Shown piece by piece: positions 9,068 through 15,967 of a DNA stretch of 41,422 nt; the stretch's first letter is position 1, and the number at the start of each line of letters is the position of its first letter. Under the pieces are notes generated by a model. That model was given only the letters and a program-made list of their open reading frames with translations, had not been told where the DNA came from and ran no database searches. The DNA lies in assembly GCA_964553405.1 (NCBI GenBank), contig CAZKLS010000013.1:1-41422 (forward strand), in the 5' to 3' direction. The stretch is from DATIRA01 sp964553405 (GTDB lineage: Bacteria; Pseudomonadota; Gammaproteobacteria; Steroidobacterales; Steroidobacteraceae). The position numbers and the translations under genes were made by a program.

Positions 9068-10459
9068 TCAGTGATCGTGGCGGATCGCTCCCGTCAGGTC
9101 GTAGTCGTCGGCCGCGGTGATCTCGACCTCGGCCCAGTCACCGGGTTCGAGGTCGCCGGACTCCGGGATGCGAACCGTGCCGTCGATCTCGGGGGCATCC
9201 GCGGCCGATCTCGCGATCGCGCCCTGCTCGTCCACCCGATCGACCAGCACCCGCATGTGCTGTCCCACTTTCGCCGACAGTTTCTCCGCAGAGATGCCGG
9301 CGGCCAGCTCCATGAACCGTTCGTAGCGCTGCTGCTTCAATTCCTCGGGCACCGGGTCGGGCAACGCGTTGGCGGCGGCGCCCGCCACCGGCGAGTACTT
9401 GAAGCAGCCCACCCTGTCGAGCCTTGCCTCCCGCATCCATTCGAGCAGCAACTCGAAGTCCCGCTCGGTCTCGCCCGGAAACCCGACAATGAACGTGCTG
9501 CGCAGCGTGATCCCGGGGCAGATCCCGCGCCAGCGCTGGATGCGGGCCAGCGTGTTCTCCGCCTGCGCGGGCCGCTTCATCAGCTTCAGCACGCGCGGGC
9601 TCGCATGCTGGAGGGGGATGTCGAGATAGGGAAGCACGCGACCCTCCGCCATCAGCGGCACGACCTCGTCGACGTGCGGATAGGGATACACGTAGTGCAG
9701 CCGGATCCAGGCGTCGAGCGAACCCAGTGCCCGCACGAGGTCCGCGAAGCGCGCCTTGACCGGCCGGCCGCCCCAGAAGCCGGTGGCATAGCGCAGGTCG
9801 GCGCCGTACGCGCTGGTGTCCTGCGAGATCACCAGCAGCTCCTTGACGCCGGCTCGCACGAGCCGCTCGGCCTCGAGCATCACCTCGCCGATCGGGCGGC
9901 TCGCGAGGTCGCCGCGCATCGACGGGATGATGCAGAACGTGCAGCGGTGGTTGCAGCCCTCGGAGATTTTCAGGTAGGCGTAATGCCGCGGCGTCAGCCG
10001 GATCCCCTGCGGCGGGACGAGATCGGTGAACGGGTCGTGCAGCGGCGGCAGTTGATCGTGCACGGCCGCGACGACCTCCTCGTAGGCGTGCGCGCCGGTG
10101 ACCTTCAGCACGCTCGGGTGCCGCTCCGTGATGGTCTCAGGCCGCGCGCCGAGGCAGCCGGTCACGATGACCCGGCCGTTGCGCGCGATGGCCTCGCCGA
10201 TCGCATCGAGCGACTCGTGCACCGCGTCGTCGATGAACCCGCAGGTGTTGACGACCACGAGGTTCGCGTCCTCGTAGCTGCCGACGACCTGGTAACCCTC
10301 GGCGCGCAGGCGCGTCAGGATGCGCTCGGAGTCGACCAGTGCCTTCGGGCAACCGAGCGACACGAAACCGATGCGGGGGGCGGCCGGCACGACGGTGGTT
10401 CGGGATGGCGACTGGCGGACGGTGGGCCGCGATGAGTCAGTCGAAGCTGCAGCCGCCAC
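9068..10459 (-). CDS. rimO: Ribosomal protein S12 methylthiotransferase
   Basis: RimO is a radical-SAM enzyme that adds a methylthio group to an Asp of ribosomal protein S12. IGFVSLGCPKALVDSERIL is the RimO N-terminal signature. Cys37, Cys73 and Cys102 (numbered from the GTG at 10459) would hold the auxiliary cluster of the methylthiotransferase domain. GCNHRCTFCIIPS gives the radical-SAM Cys169, Cys173 and Cys176. A TRAM domain lies at the C-terminus (MRVLVDRVDE to AEVEITAADDYDLTG). From GTG 10459 the protein is 463 residues and overlaps the upstream FmdB-like gene by 23 bases. A second GTG at 10390 gives 440 residues, nearly the E. coli length, so that start is equally plausible. Neither has a clear Shine-Dalgarno; translational coupling is likely. 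Confidence 0.95.
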   Translation of the reverse strand: MAAAASTDSSRPTVRQSPSRTTVVPAAPRIGFVSLGCPKALVDSERILTRLRAEGYQVVGSYEDANLVVVNTCGFIDDAVHESLDAIGEAIARNGRVIVTGCLGARPETITERHPSVLKVTGAHAYEEVVAAVHDQLPPLHDPFTDLVPPQGIRLTPRHYAYLKISEGCNHRCTFCIIPSMRGDLASRPIGEVMLEAERLVRAGVKELLVISQDTSAYGADLRYATGFWGGRPVKARFADLVRALGSLDAWIRLHYVYPYPHVDEVVPLMAEGRVLPYLDIPLQHASPRVLKLMKRPAQAENTLARIQRWRGICPGITLRSTFIVGFPGETERDFELLLEWMREARLDRVGCFKYSPVAGAAANALPDPVPEELKQQRYERFMELAAGISAEKLSAKVGQHMRVLVDRVDEQGAIARSAADAPEIDGTVRIPESGDLEPGDWAEVEITAADDYDLTGAIRHDH

Positions 10460-10706
10460 CGCCGCAGACGGGTGCGCCGCAGGGGCCGCTGTCGCACGGA
10501 CGCTCGCGCTGGCTGCCGAGCGAGCCCGAATGGATCACGTTGCCTCCGGTGATCAGTCTCTCGACCTTCGCCTTCCCGGGCGTGCCGTCCAGCGGAATGC
10601 CAGCGCGGCGGCACAGCTCGCCCCAGTTGGCGACCTGCTCGGCCATCTTGTGACTGACTTCGACGATGCGGCCGTTGGCGGGGCAGTGGTAATCGTAGGT
10701 GGGCAT
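10437..10706 (-). CDS. FmdB-like small zinc-ribbon protein
   Basis: The 89-residue product begins MPTYDYHCPANGRIVEVSH, like FmdB-family putative regulatory proteins, which usually start with a Tyr-Tyr-Cys zinc ribbon. The usual first CxxC is incomplete here: residue 8 is Cys but the partner position is Asn. A second Cys is at residue 32. The C-terminus is Cys/Gly-rich (CDSGPCGAPVCGGGGC), which might supply other metal ligands. The function of the family is not established. The stop overlaps the longer rimO start, so the two genes are coupled. The start at 10706 has no obvious Shine-Dalgarno. Confidence 0.75.
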   Translation of the reverse strand: MPTYDYHCPANGRIVEVSHKMAEQVANWGELCRRAGIPLDGTPGKAKVERLITGGNVIHSGSLGSQRERPCDSGPCGAPVCGGGGCSFD

Positions 10707-10750
10707 GGTCGGGACGGAGGTGCTGTGGTTGAGGGGGCCAGTTTATCGGA

Positions 10751-10930
10751 AGGGGGTGGGGGAAAGGGGATAGGGGATAGGGGTTAGGGGATAGTGAATA
10801 GGAACTAGCGTGTAGCGGTTAGTGGCGGAGCCGGGTCGCACGGCGCCACGTGTTCTGACTATCCGCTATCCGCTGGTCACTACCCGCTTCCGACACTATC
10901 CCCTATCCCCTAACCCCTATCCCCTTCCCT
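10751..10930. repeat. G-rich heptamer repeat in inverted orientation
   Basis: The left arm 10766-10794 is four tandem units of GGGGATA/GGGGTTA ending in GATAG. The right arm 10896-10924 is the C-rich complement of such units. Reverse-complemented, the right arm matches the left at 27 of 29 positions; the only differences are which unit carries TTA. The bases between hold decayed units (for example GTGTAGC, GGTTAGT, then CTATCCG twice). Flanks at 10751-10765 and 10925-10930 are also G- and C-biased. The arms could form a long hairpin, and the G-rich arm has four runs of four Gs, so a G-quadruplex is possible. The right arm runs into the end of the upstream membrane-protein gene and provides its last codons and its TAG stop (10910-10912). 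Confidence 0.85.
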
Positions 10931-11587
10931 CAGGTACAGCCGGTCGTCGAAGCTCATCACCCACTTCGGCCGGTATACGACGGCCATCGCCATCGGCATG
11001 CCGTTGGCCACGGCTTCGCCGAAGCTCATGAACGGCAGCACCGCGACGTACTCCGGCAACACGTGCGCCGGATCGAGGGTTCCGCTGGCGACGAGCAGCC
11101 CGAGCCGCGCGAGGCCGGCGAGGTTGTAGGCCAGCGCGGAGCCGAGGAACACGGTCACGAAGAAGTACACGAAGTAGTTGTGCGGCAGCCGGTCGTGCAC
11201 GAGTTCGTGGAACCACGCCGTGAACAGCGCGGGAACGACGGCCATGCAGAGCAGGTTCGCGCCGAAGCTGCCCCAGTCGGTCTGGCCGGTCAGGCAGGTC
11301 ACCAGCAGCACCAGCGCGGCACCGGCGACGGCCAGTTGCCAGCCGTGCATCAGCGTCAGCGTCGTGATGAGCAGGAAGCGCAGCGACAGCCCCGGCGTGA
11401 ACCCGGCGCGCATCGACCAGACCGCGAGCAGCATCGCGAGGCTCGCGAGCCAGACCCACTGCCGCTCGCGGTCCTCGAGCCAGGCCCGCCAGGGCGCGGT
11501 GGCGACGGCCGCCGCGAGCGCGCCGAGCCCGGCGACCAGCGTCACTGCGCGAGTGACGGGTCCGAGCAGGTCCGCCTCGACGAACAC
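10910..11587 (-). CDS. CbiM-like (energy-coupling factor permease-like) integral membrane protein
   Basis: From GTG at 11587 the product is 225 residues, almost entirely hydrophobic, with six or seven membrane segments. Motifs include IRAG-like MRAGFTPGLSLRFLLITTLT, HGWQLAVAGAALVLL, WGSFGANLL, LPHNYFVYFFV, AVLPFMSFGEAVANGM and a C-terminal VYRPKWVMSFDDRLYL. This matches my recollection of the solitary CbiM-like group (COG3235) of Gammaproteobacteria, related to the substrate-binding subunits of cobalt/nickel ECF transporters. No ATPase or T-component gene is nearby. GAGG lies about eleven bases upstream of the GTG. The gene begins 23 bases after the MscS stop. Its last codons (REGDRG) are encoded by the G-rich repeat, so the end may have been altered by that element. 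Confidence 0.75.
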   Translation of the reverse strand: MFVEADLLGPVTRAVTLVAGLGALAAAVATAPWRAWLEDRERQWVWLASLAMLLAVWSMRAGFTPGLSLRFLLITTLTLMHGWQLAVAGAALVLLVTCLTGQTDWGSFGANLLCMAVVPALFTAWFHELVHDRLPHNYFVYFFVTVFLGSALAYNLAGLARLGLLVASGTLDPAHVLPEYVAVLPFMSFGEAVANGMPMAMAVVYRPKWVMSFDDRLYLREGDRG

Positions 11588-11610
11588 GCCGCTGCGACCT
11601 CGCGACCGCC

Positions 11611-14073
11611 TCAGGCCGGACCGGGCGGGGTCTCCCCGGCCAGCCCGGCCCGGGCCTTCGGGGAGACGCTGCGCAGGTGCAGGTCCTGCTGCGGGAACGG
11701 GATCTCGATGCCCGCGCCGACGATCGCGTCGTGCACGCCCACGGTCAGGTTGCTGCGGATGCGCACCCACTCCGCGAAGTTGTTGGTCCAGGCGCGCAGC
11801 GTGAAGTCGAGCGAGCTGGCACCGAAGCCCGCGAAGATCGCGATCGGCTCCGGATCCGTCGCGACGCCCTGTGTCGATCGGGCCACGTCGAGCAGCAGGT
11901 CGATCACCCGCTTCGGATCGGTGCCGTAGGCGACGCCGACGTTGACGTCGAGCCGGCGGTTCATGTCGCTCAGCGTCCAGTTGATCAGCTTGTCCGAGAG
12001 CAGGCTTCCGTTCGGCACGACCACGTCCGCGCCCTCGAAGGTCGTCAGCGTCGTGGCTCGCATGCCGATCTCGCGGACCCTGCCAGAGGTGCCGGTGACC
12101 TCCACGACGTCCCCGGGCTGGATCGGCCGCTCGAACATCAGGATCAGCCCGGAAACGAAATTGTTCACGACGTTCTGCAGGCCGAAGCCGATGCCGACGC
12201 CCAGTGCGCCGAACACGATCGCGAACTGGCCGACTTCGAATCCCGCGACCGCGAGTGCGACGAGGAAGCCGAGCAACACGACGCCGTAATAGGTCAGCGT
12301 AGACACGCTGTTGCCGACGCCGCGCGGCAGCGACATGTTCGGCAGCACTTCCTCGGCGAGCACGGCCCGGATCGTCTTCGCCAGCCAGAACGCTACATAG
12401 ACTGCCAGCACGAAGAGCACGATGTTGCCGAGCGTCAGCGTGACCTCGCCGATCTCGAGCGGATAGCCGAGCACGCGCCTGAGCCCGTCCACCATCGGTC
12501 TGAGGACCCGGAATTCGTTCAGCGTCACCAGCACCCAGAGGGCCAGCGCTGCGGCCTTGATCAGCTTGCTGAAGCTGCCGAGCAGCGGCCCGGTGCGCTG
12601 CCTGACGATGTGCAGCGAGCTGACGTCCCGGCGCCCGAACAGCAGCTTGACGATCGCCGCGAGCACCGTGGCGCCGGCATAGAGCGCGAGTCCGATGTAG
12701 CCGCTGTCGAGCGTGCCGTTGGTCAGCGTCGTGGCCAGCGACACGTTGCCGATCAGGTTCGCGATCAGCGAAACGAGCAGCGCGAGGCTCGCGAGCCATC
12801 CGACCAGCCGCGCGGCTGTCGCGATGCGCGAACGGGGCTCGTCGGCCGGGCGCCTCGCCGATCGCAGCAGCAGCCAGACCAGTGCACCCAGCGCGAGAAC
12901 GGTCACGACCAGCAGGTGGATGCGGAACCAGAACGGCTGCCCGATCAGCAGGAAACCCAGCCGGTCGAGCAGGTACAGCGCCGTGCCGATGTACGGCCAG
13001 GAACCCAGCGTATTGAAGACTTCCTGCGGGAGCAGTCGCAGCACCGGTATCAGCGCCACGAGCAGCGCGGCCTGATGGGGCAGCAACGGGCCGTCTGGAT
13101 CGGTGATGACGACACCCACCAGCACCAGCACCAGCCAGGCGGATATCGGGCGCAGCAGCACGTTCGCCGAGCCAGCCAGTTCCGGATCGTCCGAGACGAT
13201 CTTCCGGCTGCGGCGGCTCAGCCACAGCATCAGCGGCAGCAGCAGGATCGCGCCGATGCGGTAGGCCGCCTGGCGGTGGGCCTTTGCCGCGTCGTACTCC
13301 TGCATGAACTGGCTTTCGATCTGCAGTCCCGCGAGCGCGGCGTCGAGCGCGTCGGTAGAGCGAGGCTCGGAAGCCGCTTCCCAGAGCGGAGCGGAATCCC
13401 GCACCAGCAGGCGGCTGTCCTGGTACTGGATGGCTGCGGACACCGCCTTGATGCTGGCCTGGGCGGCGCCCTGCAGTCGGCTGGCCCTGCTGCCGAGGCG
13501 CAGCAGCGTGCCCAGCGGCTTCGACAGGGCCTGATCAGCCTGCTCCAGCTGCCTCGTGACCTGGTCCACCCGCTGCACCAGCGCGGGCGTCGCACCATCG
13601 AGCACCCCGGCCGCACGCGTGTCGTCCCAGGCCGCGCGACGCTTTGAGAGCTGCTCGTCCGTATCCGTGTACGGCACGGTCAGGCGTTGCAGCTCCTTGC
13701 GCCATTCGCTCAGCTGGCGGTCGTAGAACTTCCAGTGACGCTCCAGGCTGTCCAGCCGCAGCGTCGGCAGCATCGTGAGGTCCATGTCCTTGGTTCGTCC
13801 GGACAGGCCCACGATACCGGCCTCGATCGTCTGCAGCTGCTCTTCCAGTCTCGCGGTCGGCGGCGCCTTCCCGGCCCGCGCGATCGTCTCGCGGGCGAAC
13901 TGCTCGTCCGCGTCCGCGCGCAGCGGTATCTCCGCGATCTCGATGACCTGCTTCTTCGGTTTCGCCGCCGGCTCGGCCGGCGCGGTCTCCTGCGCACGCG
14001 TCGGGGAAATCGCCGTGGCGACGAGGAGCACGGCGGCTGCGAGCCGCAGGTAAAGACCGGTAGTGTTGCGCAT
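11611..14073 (-). CDS. Large MscS-family mechanosensitive channel
   Basis: From ATG at 14073 the product is 820 residues. A signal peptide (about residues 1-27, ending SPTRA) precedes a roughly 220-residue, mostly helical periplasmic domain. Multiple membrane helices follow (LLLPLMLWL, WLVLVLVGVVI and others). The C-terminal MscS core has the Gly/Ala-rich pore helix GALGVGIGFGLQNVVNN (about residues 620-640), then FERPIQPGDVVEV, GMRATTLTTFEGADVVVPNG and NWTLSD. The layout is like the MscK and YbdG/YjeP-type large channels, which release solutes on hypo-osmotic shock. An in-frame ATG at 14133 would add 20 residues before the signal peptide and is less likely. It is probably the first gene of the minus-strand run and is divergent from a MATE exporter. 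Confidence 0.93.
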   Translation of the reverse strand: MRNTTGLYLRLAAAVLLVATAISPTRAQETAPAEPAAKPKKQVIEIAEIPLRADADEQFARETIARAGKAPPTARLEEQLQTIEAGIVGLSGRTKDMDLTMLPTLRLDSLERHWKFYDRQLSEWRKELQRLTVPYTDTDEQLSKRRAAWDDTRAAGVLDGATPALVQRVDQVTRQLEQADQALSKPLGTLLRLGSRASRLQGAAQASIKAVSAAIQYQDSRLLVRDSAPLWEAASEPRSTDALDAALAGLQIESQFMQEYDAAKAHRQAAYRIGAILLLPLMLWLSRRSRKIVSDDPELAGSANVLLRPISAWLVLVLVGVVITDPDGPLLPHQAALLVALIPVLRLLPQEVFNTLGSWPYIGTALYLLDRLGFLLIGQPFWFRIHLLVVTVLALGALVWLLLRSARRPADEPRSRIATAARLVGWLASLALLVSLIANLIGNVSLATTLTNGTLDSGYIGLALYAGATVLAAIVKLLFGRRDVSSLHIVRQRTGPLLGSFSKLIKAAALALWVLVTLNEFRVLRPMVDGLRRVLGYPLEIGEVTLTLGNIVLFVLAVYVAFWLAKTIRAVLAEEVLPNMSLPRGVGNSVSTLTYYGVVLLGFLVALAVAGFEVGQFAIVFGALGVGIGFGLQNVVNNFVSGLILMFERPIQPGDVVEVTGTSGRVREIGMRATTLTTFEGADVVVPNGSLLSDKLINWTLSDMNRRLDVNVGVAYGTDPKRVIDLLLDVARSTQGVATDPEPIAIFAGFGASSLDFTLRAWTNNFAEWVRIRSNLTVGVHDAIVGAGIEIPFPQQDLHLRSVSPKARAGLAGETPPGPA

Positions 14074-14150
14074 GTTCGCTGGCAGGAGCCCGTCGCGAGT
14101 CGGAGGCGTGAAATTGTCGCACCGCGGACGCATCGGTGGCAGCTGGTCTG

Positions 14151-14178
14151 CTGAAAATTCGCGGCGATCTGGCAGAAT
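14151..14178 (+). promoter_or_regulatory. Candidate promoter of the MATE exporter gene
   Basis: CTGAAA (14151-14156) and CAGAAT (14173-14178) are 16 bases apart. Transcription would start near 14185, about 24 bases before ATG at 14209. Both hexamers match the sigma-70 consensus only in part. Confidence 0.35.
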
Positions 14179-14208
14179 GCGCGGCCCTCACGGCTGCGGG
14201 ACCGTCAT

Positions 14209-15642
14209 ATGGCTGCCACCGAGGACGCCCGGGCGGTCGGCCGCACCCTGCCGGCGCGCAGGATCGACGGCAGCGGCCGGGTCCGCATCGACTTCCGCGC
14301 GATCGCGGCGCTGGCGCTGCCGCTGATGCTCAACAGCAGCGTTCATGCGGTGATCAGCCTCACCGACACCTGGTTCGTCGGTCACATCTCGACGACCGCG
14401 ATGGCGGGAATGGCCTCGATCTACTGGCTGGTCATCTTCTTCATCGTGCTGTTCAGCGGCGTCGGCCTCGCGGTGCAGACGCTGGTTGCGCAGGCCGAAG
14501 GCGGACGCCGGCACCGCCGTGCCGGCCACGCGCTGTGGGTCGCGATCTGGGGCTCGCTGCTGACGCTGCCGCTGTTCGCGGTCGCGGGTTTCACGGCCGC
14601 CCCGGCCCTTGCCGCGGCGGGCGTCGAGCCCGAAGTGCGTCGCCTCGCGCTCGAGTTCTGGTGGCCGCGCATGCTCGGCGCCCCGATCGGCGTGATGCTG
14701 TGGGCCATCTTCGGCTTTTTCAACGGCATCTCCCGGCCCGGAGTCACGCTGGCCACGATGCTGTGCGTTGCGCTGGCCAACGCCGGATTGAACCAGCTGC
14801 TGATCTTCGAGCTCGGCTTCGGCATGGCGGGGGCTGCCTGGGCGACGAATCTCAGCATGCTGCTCGGAACCGTGCTCGCGCTGGTCGTCTTCATGGGCGG
14901 GTCCGTCCGGGCGCGCTATCGCAGCGACATCACCTGGCGCTTCGATGCCCGTGGCCTGCGGCGACAGCTGCGGATCGGCCTGCCGATGGGTCTGCTCTAC
15001 GCCGCCGACATCTTCGGCATGGCCGTGTTCCAGCTGATGCAGGTCCGCCTGAGCCAGGTGGACGGCGCGGCGACGCAGCTGGTGATGATGCTGACCTCGA
15101 TGATCTACATGCCCGGGGTCGGCATCGCGCTTGCGGGAACGACGCTGGTGGGCCAGGCGATCGGCGCCGGGGATCGCGACTGGGCGCGGCGGCTCGGCAA
15201 CAGCGTCATCGGCCTGGCGGTGTGCTTCATGGGGTGCCTGGGACTGGTCGTCGCGGCACTGGGCCCATGGCTGCTGCCGAAGTTCGTGTCACCCGGCGAC
15301 GTGAACGGCGCCGAGCTCGTGCGGCTGGGTTCGGTGCTGCTGTGGATTGCGGCGGGCTACCAGCTGTTCGACGGCCTGAACCTCGGCAGCGCCTTCAGCC
15401 TGCGCGGCGCCGGGGATGCCGCCGTGCCTGCCGTGCTCGCGATCGGGTTGTCCTGGGGCTTCTTCATCCCGCTGGCGCACGCGCTGTCGTTCGGGCCCGG
15501 CCAGGGGTTCGTCGGCTTCCTGCCGCAACTCGGGCTCGGCGCCGTCGGCGGCTGGCTGGCCCTGCTCGCCTATGTCGCGGCGCTCGGCACCGCGCTGTTC
15601 CTTCGCTGGCGCTCGAGAGCCTGGATGGCGATCCGCATCTGA
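14209..15642 (+). CDS. MATE family efflux transporter
   Basis: The product is 477 residues with about twelve hydrophobic segments in two repeated halves. ALPLMLNSSVHAVISLTDTWFVG near residue 35 is the first-helix MATE signature. GVGLAVQTLVAQAEG and the matching GVGIALAGTTLVGQAIGAGD in the second half are the internal repeat. MATE proteins export cationic drugs, metabolites or lipid-linked compounds using a proton or sodium gradient. Substrate cannot be predicted; the NorM and DinF branches both fit. The first about 25 residues are polar and may be longer than usual. It is divergent from the MscS gene, with 135 bases between starts. Confidence 0.92.
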   Translation: MAATEDARAVGRTLPARRIDGSGRVRIDFRAIAALALPLMLNSSVHAVISLTDTWFVGHISTTAMAGMASIYWLVIFFIVLFSGVGLAVQTLVAQAEGGRRHRRAGHALWVAIWGSLLTLPLFAVAGFTAAPALAAAGVEPEVRRLALEFWWPRMLGAPIGVMLWAIFGFFNGISRPGVTLATMLCVALANAGLNQLLIFELGFGMAGAAWATNLSMLLGTVLALVVFMGGSVRARYRSDITWRFDARGLRRQLRIGLPMGLLYAADIFGMAVFQLMQVRLSQVDGAATQLVMMLTSMIYMPGVGIALAGTTLVGQAIGAGDRDWARRLGNSVIGLAVCFMGCLGLVVAALGPWLLPKFVSPGDVNGAELVRLGSVLLWIAAGYQLFDGLNLGSAFSLRGAGDAAVPAVLAIGLSWGFFIPLAHALSFGPGQGFVGFLPQLGLGAVGGWLALLAYVAALGTALFLRWRSRAWMAIRI

Positions 15643-15652
15643 TTCGCGGAGC

Positions 15653-15681
15653 TTGCGCGCCGGCCCCGGCAGCGCTATTAA
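15653..15681 (+). promoter_or_regulatory. Candidate promoter of the small Cys-rich gene
   Basis: TTGCGC (15653-15658) and TATTAA (15676-15681) are 17 bases apart, between the MATE stop and the GTG at 15734. Transcription would begin near 15688. The -10 lies inside a short hairpin, GCGCT/AGCGC. Confidence 0.4.
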
Positions 15682-15733
15682 GCGCAAACGATTCCCAACC
15701 GCGCCGGGCGGACAGATTCATGGAGGTATCTGG

Positions 15734-15910
15734 GTGAAAGGGTCATCGAGTTGCAGCTGCGGCGCGGCCCGCTGCGACGCCGGCGGGATCCGCCTGGATC
15801 TTCGAGCCGGACTGCACCTGCGCCGCAGCTGCCGGCAGTGCGGCGCACCGCTCGCCCGAAACCAGAGGCGGTGCCCGAGCTGCGGCCAGCCGCTGTCACT
15901 CGGACGCTGA
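15734..15910 (+). CDS. Small double zinc-ribbon-like Cys-rich protein
   Basis: A 58-residue frame starts with GTG at 15734, six bases after a strong GGAGGT (15722-15727). It has seven Cys in pairs: CSCG and a single C near residue 14, then SCRQCGAPL and RRCPSCGQPL. The last two CxxC pairs, spaced about 13 residues apart, look like a rubredoxin-knuckle or double-zinc-ribbon motif that binds one zinc. It is very Arg-rich (about nine Arg), so nucleic-acid or protein binding is conceivable; function is unknown. A plausible promoter lies upstream. It converges on lon with 57 bases between the stops. A spurious frame in G+C-rich DNA remains possible, but the Shine-Dalgarno and the CxxC pattern argue against that. 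Confidence 0.55.
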   Translation: MKGSSSCSCGAARCDAGGIRLDLRAGLHLRRSCRQCGAPLARNQRRCPSCGQPLSLGR

Positions 15911-15967
15911 CCGCCCGGCAGGCGAGGCTGCCTCGTCCGTCGCCGAAACGCCCGCTGGCCGGTCGGC

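Noticed and set aside
10751..10930. CRISPR array reading of the G-rich repeat
   Set aside because: Units are seven bases with no spacers, and no cas genes are near.
11587..13225. Extension of the CbiM-like gene upstream in its frame through the MscS gene
   Set aside because: The added residues are an Arg-rich shadow of the MscS gene; the membrane protein begins at the GTG at 11587.
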